The notes beneath the pieces are model-generated. The model saw nothing but the letters and a program-made list of their open reading frames with translations, was not told the origin of the DNA and did no database searches. From Rhynchonema sp. JSB1_4 (Eukaryota > Nematoda > Chromadorea > Monhysterida > Xyalidae), in assembly GCA_030248065.1 (NCBI GenBank), contig JASAMV010001957.1, forward strand, positions 1 through 64,000: a DNA stretch of 64,000 bases, written 5' to 3'. Positions 47,614-59,800 of this stretch are shown piece after piece (within the stretch, counting starts at the first letter, position 1; the number at the start of each line of letters is the position of its first letter). Made by a program: the position numbers and the translations under genes.

Positions 47614-48320
47614 GTGTGCATGCTCATTTGTGCCACAAACGGCACGGGAACCACAACAGGCGACCGCAATGCGCGCGTGGCCCGCGAAATTTTCCGTTAT
47701 TTATCCTTAAAAAGCTTCTGAGAAGGTAAAATTGGAAGCTTTTTTCAAAAATTTACTAGCTCTTTTAAGCCAGTGAAAAATTTTGGCCCCACCTCGGTCT
47801 GTTTTTGAGCCCCTGCGGCCCCTGTTGCACACGTCTGCATTTTGCCCAAATGTACCCCCATTTCAACCGAACCGGCGAGCGGCGACCAAATTTTGGCTTG
47901 GAAAAATATCGGAAAAAACGTTGTTTTTTTCAGTAAATATGTTTACCGAAAAATTTCCAAATTTTCCAAAAAAAACTTGGACAGTCGCGAGGTCAGTGGT
48001 CAGTCCAAAAACACCATTTGTTGTGTCTTTGGTCGACTTATCCAGCATGACTTTTCGTCACGAAGCAATTTTACACCACATTTTGCCCAAATGTACCCAG
48101 TGATGTAGTTGGTCCGAGCAAGAAAGCTAGCTAGCTGGAGGGGAACGGTGCAAGAAAGCTAGCTAGCTAGCCGCGTACCCCGATTTGGAATTTGTCAGAA
48201 CCCATAAAATGGTCATTCTGTCACTAAAATCAGCACTTTTTTGACTTGATGACCGGAGCAAGAAAGCTAGCTGGCCAGTTTGGGGGGTATGGGTTTCGGA
48301 GCAAGAAAGCTAGCTAGCAG

Positions 48321-48750
48321 CAGTGGTGTCGTTGAGAAATCGAAATTTTCCCATACCCAGCCCAATTTTCGGGAAATTTCCCATACATACCCCCAAAAAT
48401 CAAAAATTTCCCATACCAGGGGGGGGGGGGGTTTTCCAAAAACTCAAAAATTTCCCATACCCGAGGGTGGAGGTTTTGAAAAAAATGACCCCAAAAATCT
48501 TCTAAAAGTGCCAAAATTGGTCTAAAAAGTGCTTAAAACAGTTTTCTTGCGGTAGCAAGCGATTTTTGACATTTTTGGACGAAAAATGGCCAATTTTGGT
48601 ACTTCTCGGGGTCAAAAAGTCATTTCTTAGGGGTGCTTGTTCCAAAAGTGAAAAATTTCCCATACCCCATACCCCCGGCCGATTTCCCATACCCCATACC
48701 AGGGGGGGGGGTTACCCCCCCCCCCCCCCCCCCCCCCAACGACACCACTG
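48321..48750. mobile_element. hAT-like MITE, family F (430 bp)
   Basis: Perfect 14-bp TIRs CAGTGGTGTCGTTG / CAACGACACCACTG and perfect 8-bp target duplication GCTAGCAG at 48313-48320 and 48751-48758. The interior repeats TTTCCCATACC blocks. Inserted within a family G element. Confidence 0.92.
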
Positions 48751-48816
48751 GCTAGCAGTTAGGGGGTATCAGTGGCAGTGTAGTGGCAGGCCCATGTGTG
48801 GGAGCTGGGAGGTAAG

Positions 48817-49213
48817 CAGTGGTGTAGCTGGGGGGGGACCCTCCTTAGGTACAGTAGGTAGGTTGCCGCCCCTTGCCTGGTACAGTAGGTAGGTTGCCGC
48901 CCCTCCCCTGGTACAGTAGGTAGGTTGCCGCCCCACCTAACTTTTCACCCAAAACATTCATTTTTGGCTTAAAATTGCATAAAATTAGCATATTTGTCTG
49001 CAAATAGGCGAAAAATCGCGCGCTGCGCGCGAAATTAGTGTTTTAGGCCACATTTTCTTCAGTATTTAGACATAAAAAATTTTCGTTTCCAGATGACCCT
49101 CCCCCCAAGTGGTACGACCCCCCCCTAGCTCGGCTGGTACAGTAGGTAGGTTGCCGCCCCGCATTTTGGGTGGTACAGTAGGTTGCCGCCCCGCCTGGGT
49201 AGCTACACCACTG
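48817..49213. mobile_element. hAT-like MITE, family D copy 2 (397 bp)
   Basis: Ends CAGTGGTGTAGCT / AGCTACACCACTG; target duplication GAGGTAAG versus GAGGTATG (7 of 8). Inverted relative to 47195-47613 and sharing its GGTACAGTAGGTAGGTTGCC blocks and the CGCGCGCTGCGCGCG palindrome. Confidence 0.85.
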
Positions 49214-49557
49214 GAGGTATGATGCGGGGTTGGGACCGGAAGCGTGAGAGGTATGATTTTGGTCACCCAAAAGAACACCGTTTTTGTAATACTATTTTGG
49301 CCAAAAAATGAGGTAAAAACAGTACTTTTTCCAAATTTTCGCCGAAAATCGCCTAAAAAATAGGTATTATGGGTGGGTTTGCGCGCGGAGCGCGCGATTT
49401 TTGGGAAAATAAGGTCGAAAAACACCGATTTTTGCCTTAAAAAGGTATAAAATTGCTTGTGAGAGGTATGATTTGGAGTTGTGAGAGGTAAGTACTCAAC
49501 CCCCCCCCCAACCCCCCTCGGGTTTTGTGGTAGCTAGTTACTGAGAGGGGGGTAACC

Positions 49558-49967
49558 TATACTTGCGGGCCGGAAAAAAAACCGTTTTTTTCGAAAAAAA
49601 ACCGTTTTTTTCCGAGGCCCGGAAAAATACGTTTTTATTTTTCCGGAAATTTTTCCAAGCGGCAACTTTTGGAAAAAAACGGTCTTTTTTCCAAAAATTT
49701 CCGAGGTATTTTCAAGGGTTGCGAAAGGATGTTGTCAAAACCAATGTAAATCGGTGCTAAACAGATCAAAATGAGCACTTTTTTATCTCCAAGTGCATTT
49801 TTAGCCTCTTTCAGGTCATTTGCCGACAAAATTTTCTCCAAAATTGGCGTTTTTGGACCATGGGTATCCTGAAGTACTGGAAAAATATTTGGAAAAAAAC
49901 GGTTGTTTTTCGGAAAAAAACGGTTTTTTTTCCAAAAATATATTTTGCGGAAAAATACGCAAGTATA
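49558..49967. mobile_element. 8-bp-duplicating MITE, family L copy 1 (410 bp)
   Basis: 10-bp TIRs TATACTTGCG / CGCAAGTATA; perfect 8-bp target duplication GGGTAACC at 49550-49557 and 49968-49975. AAAAAACCG/CGGTTTTTT blocks fill both arms. The duplication length suggests hAT, though the tip is not the usual CAG. Confidence 0.82.
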
Positions 49968-50004
49968 GGGTAACCCCCCCCAACCCCCCTGCCACTACTA
50001 TGAT

Positions 50005-51264
50005 CAGTGGTGTAGCTGCCCAGGCGGGGCGGCAACGTACTGTGCCACCAAAAATGTGGGGCGGCAACCTACCTACTGTACCGGCCGAGCTAGGGGGGAA
50101 GAAATTTTTTTAGGTCGAAATTTTGATGAAAATGTACTCTAAAACGCTAATTTCGCGCGTAGCGTGCAATTTTTCGCCTATTTGGAGTGAAAGATACCGA
50201 TTTTATACCATTTTAAGCCAAAAATAGCAACTTACTGTACCTACTGTACCAGGATGGAGCGTCAACCTGCCTACCTACTATACCTGGGGGGGGGCCACCC
50301 CCCCTGCCAGTGTTGGAGGTACTCTGGAGGGGGGGATACCTACTGTACCGCGCTCGGAGAGGGGGGATACCCACTGTACCAAAGCCGATGGCCTGGGGGG
50401 TTATGTACCTAGGGGGCAGTGTTGGAGGTGGGGGGGGGTTTGGGGGGGGGGTAGCCCCCCCCCCCCCCAGTACAGTAGGTTCCCCCCCTCGCCTGGTACA
50501 GTAGGTATCCCCCCCGATGTTTGGCATGGTACAGTAGGTATCCCCCCCGATTTTCACCCCGGTACAGTAGGTATCCCCCCCGATTTTGCCCCAAAAGTGC
50601 CAATTTTTGACCAAAATGGCCGAAATTAGTGCAAAATCAGTGTTTTTTACCTCAAATTACCCGAAATTCGCGCGCTACGCGCGCAAATACTACGTTTTCA
50701 CACGATTCCACACATAATAAACACATAAAAAATTTTCACCCCAAAACCTAACCCCCCCCCCAACCCCCCCCCCCAAACCCCCCCCCCTAGGTACATAACC
50801 CCCCCCCCCAGGCCATCGGCTCTGGTACAGTAGGTATCCCCCCCTCTCCGAGCGCGGTACAGGAGGTATCCCCCCCGCCAGAGTACCGCCCACACTGCTA
50901 GGGGGGTTGGGGGGGTAGGTTGTGGGGTGAAAATTTTTAATGTTTTTATTATGTGTGGAATCGTGTGAAAACGTAGTATTTGCGCGCGTAGCGCGCGAAT
51001 TTTGGGTAATTTGAGGCAAAAACCACTGATTTTACACTAATTTTTAGCATTTTGGTCAAAAATTGGCACTTTTGGGGCAAAATCGGGGGGATACCTACTG
51101 TACCGGGGTGAAAATAGGGGGATACCTACTGTACCATGCCAGACATCGGGGGGGGGGGGGGGGGATACCTACTGGACCAGGGGGGGGGGGATACCTACTG
51201 TACGGGGGGGCACCCTCCAAACCCCCCCCCCCCACCTCCAACACTGCCCCCTGCTACACCATTG
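50005..51264. mobile_element. hAT-like MITE, family D copy 3, split by a nested element
   Basis: Left end CAGTGGTGTAGCTGCC at 50005; right end CTACACCATTG at 51264. The middle (50308-51246) is a separate element with its own 8-bp duplication. A matching outer target duplication is not clear. Confidence 0.6.
50308..51246. mobile_element. hAT-like composite, family E (939 bp), two inverted halves
   Basis: Ends CAGTGTTGGAGGT / ACCTCCAACACTG; perfect 8-bp duplication CCCCCTGC at 50300-50307 and 51247-51254. A second CAGTGTTGGAGGT starts at 50417. The block 50455-50745 recurs inverted at about 50925-51230, and 50308-50416 recurs inverted at about 50786-50905, so two copies appear fused head to head. 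Repeated GATACCTACTGTACC motifs. Confidence 0.75.
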
Positions 51265-52076
51265 GGGGTATTACCCCCCCCCCAACCACATCACTGAATA
51301 TTTCTTCCTGAGAAGGAGAAAACAACCAGAACCGAAACCGACCTTTTTCAATTTCATTTTCCGTCAGTGTTTGTGAAGGCACAGAATTGTACGAAGCTGA
51401 CCTGTCCAATTTTTCACCTGTTTCGGCTGAATCACCTTTTTCTGACTGAATTTGCGGATGCGGCACCAACGCCAGACATTCCCTCAATTTGTCGCCAATC
51501 CTTGCTGTCGCAGACTCCGTCTCCTCCTGCCCCGGATTGTTGTCCATGTCGCAAACTTCAAGCAGGATCGTTCGTTCGTTTTGTTTGTCAGAATTCTGAA
51601 AATGATAAACTAGACGCAACGAATGCGTTTTGTGTTACGTTTTACGCTGTACTCAATCTCACAGGATATTGCACAAAGATTTCTGAATGCAAAAGAACAA
51701 AATACACACCGCAAAATGTATCGTGATGTGACCAGAGATCAGAGTAGTTCCTGGGGCCCTCCTAAGGTACATTAACCGACGCGGAGATAGAATTCACACA
51801 AACGGAATCCAACTGATGCGAAACTGCCGTATCCTAATTGTGTTGAGGTCTCGTTTCAGGCTTTAAATTAGGCGTCGACATGAGAAATACGTACAGGTCT
51901 TCCTGGCTGGGGCCTAAGCCTGAATCGAAGCCTGAGCCAAAAGTTGAACAAAAGAGAAATCCAGAGTTGGATTCCGTTCCGTTTATGTGAATTCTATTTC
52001 CTGATCACTAACCGCTGCGACCAAGGTACACTAGTTCGTAGTGTACTTACTGGCCCGGCGGGGAAATTAGTGTCCT

Positions 52077-52475
52077 CAGTGTAGTTCCTGGGGGCGGGGG
52101 GAGGGGGGACCCCCTTAGGTACACTAATTTCCCCGACCAAGGTACACTAGTACACTAATTTCCCCTCCGGGTACACTAATTTCCCCAATTTTTGCCTAAA
52201 ATGGCCATTTTTTAGGCCAAAATGGGCATTTTTTGCCTAAAATGTGTGATTTTCAGGTCAATGTTCTCAAAAGTCGCCAAAATACCCTTTTTATGAAGAA
52301 TTTTTTCCAAAAAGGGGTAAAAATAGGTCAAATTTTCTACCTCAAAAAGTGACTTTTTCCTGATTTTGGGTCTTCCCTCCCCCCTTCCCCCCAGGGAGGT
52401 ACACTAATTTCCCCTCCGAAAACGTTGGGTGCTGGGAGGTACACTAATTTCCCCGCCGGATCAGGAAGTACACTG
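52077..52475. mobile_element. hAT-like MITE, family H copy 2 (about 400 bp)
   Basis: Starts CAGTGTAGTTCCTGG at 52077 and ends GAAGTACACTG at 52475. Repeated GGTACACTAATTTCCCC blocks at both ends and TTTTTGCCTAAAATGG blocks inside. Flanking 8-mers are similar but not identical. A further fragment lies at about 51743-51775. Confidence 0.65.
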
Positions 52476-53236
52476 GTGTACCTCCACTTTTTCGGAGTTG
52501 GGGGGGGGAATTAGTGTACCTCCCTGGAGAGAAGGGGGAAGACCCAAAATCAGGAAAAAGTCACTTTTTGAGGTGGAAGATTTGACCTATTTTTGCCCCT
52601 TTTACCCTTTTAGCCGAATTATATCTATTAATTCACTGACCCCTTTTTGGGGGGCTGTATTACGGGGGGCTCTATTCCGGGGAGGCCAGAGATCGGAAAC
52701 GGGCCGGGCCGCGATTTTGGACTTGGTCGACCGGGCCGGGCAAGGCCGGGCCGCAGATTTGAGGGGGCTGCTCGGCGCGGCCCGGTACGGCCCGGTATGC
52801 CTAAATTCGAACGAAATTACCATTTTTTGAAACAATTTTCTAAATTTTTGCGCTTCGCGCAATAACAGTTCCTAGTTCTTAATCTTTTCAGTCATCGTTT
52901 TGAAGAAAGAAGCAGTGGTGTATGTAGCTACCCATACATACCCAGGTCTTTGCAATCAACCTACTGTACCACGAAAAAGCCTGCCTGCAATCAACCTACC
53001 TACTGTACCGGCCGAGCTAGGGGGGAGGGTCATCCGGGAACAAAATTTTTATGTCTACTTATTGATGAAAATGTACTCTTAAGCGCAAATTTCGCGCGTC
53101 ACGCACGACTTTTCGCCTATATGGAGTGAAAAATACCTATTTTAAACCATTTTGAGCCAAAAATTATCCCTACTATTGTACCAGCCGGGGCAGCGACCTG
53201 ACGTACTGCATCAGGATGGCACGTCAATCTTACCTA

Positions 53237-53666
53237 CCGTAAAAACCTAAATACAGCCCCCCCCGGAATAGAGCCCCCCCCCAAAAAGGGGTCAGTGAAT
53301 TAATAGAGCCCCCCCCCCCCCGGAATAGAGCCCCCCCCCCCCCCCCTAAGTAACATCCCCGTATACAGTAGTGTATTAAGGCTTGATAGTGGTGCACAGG
53401 TGCATTTATGTACGTTTGTTGTTCGTTCAGAGCACATAATACGCCTCTTATTGACGAATAGACACGAATAAATGCGATTACAAGCGAAAAAACATCCTTT
53501 CAAACCCCTTTTTAGGTGTTTTTGGGTGTATTTTTTGGGAACAATTTTTCAGGTTCGGGTCAGTGAATTAATAGAGGCCCCCCCCCCCCGGAATAGAGCC
53601 CCCCCCCAAATGAGGTCACACAGGTCAGTGAATTAATAGAGCCCCCTTCTATTTAGGTTTTTACGG
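53237..53666. mobile_element. TA-flanked MITE, family J copy 1 (430 bp)
   Basis: TIRs CCGTAAAAACCTAAATA / TATTTAGGTTTTTACGG with TA flanks; GGAATAGAGCCCCCC and CAGTGAATTAATAGAG blocks are repeated at both ends. The interior shares AATACGCCTCTTATTGACG with copy 2. Confidence 0.82.
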
Positions 53667-53875
53667 TACCTACCTGCCCCTTCCCCCAGGTGCACCAGTG
53701 AAAACAAGTATTCTGCAGAAAATTTTCGAATTTTTTTCAGCTTTTTGGACTTTTTCAGTTTTCGGCCCTTGAAAACTGGCTGACCGGCCGGGCCGACCTC
53801 AAGCCAAAACGGGCCGGGCCGAGCCGACCTGCAGCCCTCCACCGGGCCGGGTCGGGCCGGGCCGGACCGACTTTA

Positions 53876-54242
53876 CCGTAAAAACCTAAATACAGCCCCC
53901 CCCCCGGAATAGAGCCCCCCGTAATACAGCCTCCCCAAAAAGGGGTCAGTGAATTAATAGAGCCCCCCCCCCGGAATAGCCCCCCCCCCCGAAATAACAT
54001 CCCGTAAACAGTAGTGTATTAAGGCTTGATAGTGGTGCACAGGTATTTATGCACGTTTGTTGTTCGTTTAGAGCACATAATATGCCTCTAATTGACGAAT
54101 AGACACGAACAAAAGCGGGTACAAGCGAAAAAACATCCTTTCAAACCCATTTATAGGGGTTTTGGGGGATATTTCTGGGAACAATTTTTCAGGTTCGGGT
54201 CAGTGAATCAATAGAGCCCCCCTTCTATTTAGGTTTTTACGG
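53876..54242. mobile_element. TA-flanked MITE, family J copy 2 (367 bp)
   Basis: Same TIRs and TA flanks as copy 1. A GC-rich CCGGGCCGGGCC spacer separates the two. Half copies continue at about 52615-52680 and 54265-54292, so copy 2 may sit inside an older one. Confidence 0.8.
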
Positions 54243-54292
54243 TACCCGGCCCGTTTCCGATCTCTGGGGGCTGTATTTTGGTTTTTACGGTA

Positions 54293-55499
54293 CGGTTGAG
54301 TGGTGAACGACGAGAGGGGCGTCGTCGGCGATTTTTTTCAAATTTCTTTTCTTGGGTTACTGTAATCGCTAATCTTTGTAATCTTGGCGCCTTTTTCTCA
54401 TCACTTGCAGATCACATATTTCGACGTCCTCCTCCCCCGCCATTCAAATGGAGCCGGGTAAACCGGGTCTGTATTGGTGTGGTGTAGAAACGTTTTGCTT
54501 GGCGCATCTATCTACGGGGAGCCCCATGGTCCCATCCCTTGTTTATTCTGAGGTTATTCTGCTATTTATCTATTTTCCGTTTATCTTATTTGCTTCGTTT
54601 CTTTCAACTTTCAAGCATTAGCGACTTTTGTTTGACACAGATCATTGTGCCCACGAGCCGGGAGCACGCAATATGACACCCTCTTGGTCTTGGTTATGTT
54701 TGTGAGCAAAAAATGTGGATTGAAGGAAAACCTTTGCAGTCAAAGCTCCACACTGCTGCATAGAACGTAACCCGGACGCGACTACTTTGTTTACTATGGA
54801 GCATGTTCACAGTTGAGCACCATTTAACAGCATCATATAAATTTGGGAACTGTTCTCTCGTTCACTACGCAGAGGAATTCACTGCGTGGAGGTTTGACTG
54901 AAATGGGAAACAAGCTCCACTCACTGCAGGAACAAAGGCACCGACTGTGAAGTGCTCCCTGCACTCGCGTATCTGCATCGATGGCACTGACTCAGGACCC
55001 CTGAGTGGGCCGAATCAGCGACATGCAACGCTCACATTGCACAATGTTCGTGCACTCCACGTAAATTTCATTGACAGTTTTTGTAGCCCCGCCTTTATTG
55101 ATGTTTCATCTCTGGCGTGCCTGCTCCGTCCAAGGAAGCTTTGTGAACTGAATCGGTTTGTTTTTCACCCTTCAAAGTCGGTTGTTCCCCAAAGCATGCT
55201 TCTTGCATAGAAGAGAAGATAGACATTGATGAAATCACGTTGATTTGAAGACCTTATCTTGTCTAAAACCCCTTGTCAGAGCTGATGGCGCCGCCTTTGA
55301 ATTTCCATAAGAATGCAATAGTCCTAGAGCGCACAAGGGCGATTATTCACATCATAGTTTTTTACATGCAACGGCACATGATATACTGTGTTGTGGAAGA
55401 AAGAAAAATCCATATAATGCGAGAGAGTACTGTAAATCATCGCTGTTTCCGCTAGACTAGGACTTCATCAAAACCAAGGTGCGTTCTTTTCTGTCCATT
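54293..55499. other. Gene-free stretch downstream of the sushi/lectin gene
   Basis: No coding sequence recognised. It probably holds the 3' UTR and terminator region of the minus-strand gene ending at 55500, but I could not fix a poly(A) site. Confidence 0.4.
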
Positions 55500-56842
55500 T
55501 CATTCACAACCGATGAAGAACTTTCTGTTGTCGCACACGAATGCGCACATCGGCATTGCCTGCGTGCCGCCATCCTTCATCGATGCCGTCTCCACGTCCA
55601 GATGCACACGCGCGTCGTTACGATTCTTCGGGTAGCCTGAAAGTGAAAATTTCTCAAGTCAGAAAAGAAGAGAGAATTATTCAACGCATTTTTGCATTGT
55701 AGCAACGCCATCGGTCAGAAATGGGCGTTTCAGCAGGCCTTATAAATTTTTAACGCAAGCACACCTACCACTGCAAGGACTGTTTTGCGAACTGAGTGGT
55801 GGCAGTAATTTTCAGCTAACAAAAATACAGAAATTCCGTTGGCCTTCCTTTACAAGCAGCAGCCAAGCCTTGTGCTTTCCAAATTTGATGCGTTTCATCA
55901 TAGGTACGATGCAGCATGCAGCAGACGAGGGCAATCCTAATTGCCGAAATATTGGAATAACAACATCAGACAAATTCCGTTGTCGTACTTCGTTCCCAAA
56001 AAGAACTCAACAATCATACTCAAACCGAAACGACTACCAACCCAGCGAGCTCAAGCAATCTATTGATGCGTTTCATCATATATTATTTCTATTTATTTCT
56101 ATTTATATGCTATTTCTAGCTCTATTATTTCTGAATTCTATTAGAAACATTTGGAAACGTTCAGTTTTGAGTCAATCATCGAGGAAAAAACTCGGTTTCC
56201 CCTACCTGGGAAATAGTGCGACCAATCCGCTTCAGAGTCGTCATCGGTCTTACAACGGCCATTGTCGTATCGTATGCCCAGCCAATAGCTCACTCCCCAA
56301 TTGTTGGGATGAATTTTGGTGCGCACGTATTCTGAATGAACAGGACGTTAAAGCGCTTCGCTTCGCCTCGACCACCATTGTTGTGTAATAGACAGGGTAA
56401 ATATTAGGTAGCCTTTCAAAAATTTGATTCCAAGAGTTCAGAAAAGCCAGTGCGTGGTTAACCAGCTTCTCGACAAAGTTGGTCGTGGGAATTCAGCAGT
56501 GTCTGGCCGCAAAAACTTCGCGTTTTCTCCTATAGAATAAATACTCTGGACTGGAAACAAACGTCAGACAAAGTTTTGCGACCAACACTGTTCAATTCGA
56601 TCGAACTAAGCCGAATTTTAACGATAAACACGGCGTACGACCAATTGCACGACCAATCATAAATTCTCTGTTTTTCGCTCTTTCTACCCCACACTCACCG
56701 ACGATGCCGAAGAATTCGCGCGCCGTCCGTGGCACGACCATGTGGGCGCCCATCTGTCTGCAGTACGCGTGCGCATCCCCGTATGACATCATTTTCTTGC
56801 AGAACGTCAGGCACAGACCCGGCACGACAAACTCGTGGTACT
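55500..56842 (-). CDS. C-type lectin domain exons of the sushi/lectin gene
   Basis: Exon 56842-56699 carries CLTFCKKMMSYGDAHAYCRQ then MGAHMVVPRTAREF, the typical Y-x-x-A-x-x-x-C...G-x-x-L/M-x-x-x-R of lectin helix 2. Exon 56331-56206 has NNWGVSYWLGIRYDNGRC (W-x-G-L-like strand). The last exon (55636-55500) has MCAFVCDNRKFFIGC and a TGA. Cysteines for the two conserved disulfides are present. The Q-P-D/E-P-N and W-N-D calcium-site motifs are not visible, so sugar binding by the canonical mechanism is doubtful. Confidence 0.8.
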
Positions 56843-59800
56843 CTGATTTGTGGGAGTGGATATGGTGGATTAGTATCGATGAAAGATACTTATTTTTCTC
56901 ACTCACGTGGGCCGACGGCCGGCAAATACTGCTGTTCCCAACGATTTTTCTTATCACAACAAAAAGTATACAGAGAATGTTTCACCGCAATGAAAATATA
57001 GGCATGTTAAAGTTCCAAATTCGCTGCCGCACAGTAAAATACGCCCCACAGTTGATGTCAAGTTCTAAACCCGAACGCTAACCATGCGCGGTTCTGAAAC
57101 ATTGCGCACAACTGCCTGGCTGGCTGGCAAGCTGCGTGTGTGTTGGCTGCTCGAATGCTTCAGAAGTTGATTTTCAGGTTTAGAACCTGACATTACAACT
57201 ATGGGGCGTATTTTACTGTGCGGCATCGAATTTGAAGATTTACGAAAACAACGGTCATCGTGCATGGAAATCAGCCCTCCAACCGCTCAATAACGGTGCA
57301 CTCGTGGAAAAAACACTCACTGATGCATTTAGGCTGCGTGTCAAACTGGTTGCTTCCGACGCAGATCATTTTACCCTTGTTTCGGTCCGGTACATACCCG
57401 TGATCGCAGTCAATCTGCAACGTGCTGTAAACTTGGAATTTACAAATTAACACAAACGAAACAAAATTTCAAACTAGCGCCCAAACCGTGACGTGTTGAC
57501 CGACACGCAGCGTGCTGTCAACGCAAACGGGCAATCGGCCATTGTTGACGTACACTTTGCTCATGTCGCAGGCTGTCAGCGTGAGTGGATGTTTTGATCA
57601 TCAAATCTCACTCCAATCAAAAAACTGCTTCGAAATTCATCCATTCGCCACTTTTAAATTTGAAGGCAAGCGCCATGCTCACGACTTGCGGCGGTGGGAC
57701 AGCGATTGGCAAAGGCAAATTTGAACTTGAATGCATTTTACGATAGAGTTAGAGCACTGATTTCGATCCATTCAGAACAACTTCTACACGCTGGCCGAAA
57801 CTAGTGCTGCTGCAACTCAATCGCAAACGACAAAAGATCAAAGTTTACCATTGTCGATTAAAGTCGTCGGTCGGTGCTTGCTTTCACTTTTTGATGATCT
57901 TGCCCAGTCATCATCACTTACCGGGCACACACTTGATGCTGTTCAGGTCACGATCGTAGGTGTTCGGCGCCACACAAATCAGCACCATGTCTCCCCCACC
58001 ATTTACTGGTGCGTAACCTTCCTTGCATCGAACGGTCACGGTCGCGTGCTGAGGCAGCGGACGCACTTGCGTTGACGGTGTCATTGTGGCGTGTGGTAGA
58101 TTGATAATCTCACAGCCTGCGCATGGATACGAACATTGTATTGACGTTTTGTTGACGTCGTTTTCTCCAGTTGTCTATATTTTGAGATATTGTGCAATAC
58201 AAATTATTTATTTAGGGTACCATTTCATACACACACGAAGGAAACGGAATGGCACGAATAAATTTAAATGTTTCAATGGCGAAGCGCTTGTTTCTCCCAT
58301 ACTCTCCATCGGATAAGTAGTCCGCTTTATCATGCAAACGCACATGATCCTAACTTCCATGCTTACATTGCTCAATAAAACTTCGCTTGGTCTCAAAATT
58401 TGAAAACCAATCTGTGAATAATCCAGAAACACGCGAGCACCTGGTTCACATCGAGGTGGGTCATCGCTGAACCGATTCGGCCCGACGCAATGTATGTATG
58501 CATTGCCGACCAGTATGTACCCGGGATCACATACCACCTACGAAGAGCACGAGCATGTTAAATTGTAGGGTCATTGTATGCAAAATGATATGGTCAAGTC
58601 AGCAGTATATTGATGATTATGGTCATGAAGACAGAAATGGTGTAAGTATAAACCGATATGAGACTTGGTAATCGGATCGGATCGAACAGTCTTTGTCGCG
58701 TGGCTTATTTGATTTAGGATACTGAGAAGTTTACGACAGCAAGAATTTACCACCAGCGTAACAGATGGTTCCCGACATAAAGCTAACAAGTTTTAACATG
58801 GACGAAACTTGTGGCGCCGATGCTCTTTTTCACTTGAGCAAAGTAGTCTTGCTCAAACGTGCTTTGCTCAATTGCCATTTTGACAAGCGTAAAAGTTGTT
58901 CATTTGGTGCAAAGGAACAAGTTTTATGCTGGTCGAAATTAATGCTCCAACTCTGTTACAAAATATGATTCATACAAAAATTTATCATCAATGTCTTTCA
59001 AGCCCAAAATGAACAAGGTATAGCACCGGCGTTGTTCTCGCGTGACCACGGTAAGTCACATCCGTTCCAAGTTTGATATCCCTCTATCGGCGAACTTACA
59101 TAGGTTTAATCGGGAATTTGCATTTAAAACTGCAATAAAACATTTCTAGGCCCCGGAAATACTTCCGGAAAACGCAAGAATTTACATCGAAAATAGTGTG
59201 TTTTCCGGACATAATTCCGATTTCCGGATTCAACCTCAGCTCGCCCTATACGATATACAATCTAACCATATAATGGTCGCCGCTGTTCGCCCTCAACTGG
59301 CTCGCCGATGCATTCACTCTTCCGTGCGCAATTGTTGGCAGTTCGATGCAAACTACACAAAATATTCTTGCTTTCATTTGTGTCTTTCCGTGTTAAAATT
59401 CAGAAACGATTCCCAAAATTTCGCCAACTGACCTCCGCGACAGCTGGGTGCTACGCTGCCGCCATCAACCGGTTTCAGTAGGTTTAGACCAGCACATTGC
59501 AGTCCACTTGGTCCTTCAAGTGCATATCCTTTCACGCATTGGATTCGGCACATCTGAATGTTAAACAAAGTTTAATTTCGATAGCTTAAAAAAATTGGCG
59601 TGAAATTCACAATTACACACGCACTTGAAATTGTTTTTAACAACACTTAATTTGAAGAAGCGAACCTGTCCAACGTGAATCTTTGTCGGTGAAGCAATGC
59701 CGTTCGAAACGGCGCAGTGGCAATCTGAATGAATTTGGGTGTGACCAGCATATTTTTTAATCTTGGACTGAAAAAAACGATGAAAAAAATCGCTGACACT

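Larger units (their letters stand above)
48098..51296. mobile_element. hAT-like family G copy 2, host of nested insertions
   Basis: Left end CAGTGATGTAGTTGGTCCGA at 48098 with GCAAGAAAGCTAGCTAGC blocks; a G-type right end AACCACATCACTG is at 51284-51296. Elements of families F, D, L and E lie between. No matching target duplication is seen, so the two ends may not belong to one original copy. Confidence 0.45.

Noticed and set aside
47063..47710. 215-codon plus-strand ORF
   Set aside because: Runs through a family D MITE with its CTACTGTACC repeats; peptide repeats reflect those motifs.
55870..56388. 172-codon plus-strand ORF
   Set aside because: Antisense to the lectin exon at 56331-56206 and its intron; composition is not coding-like.
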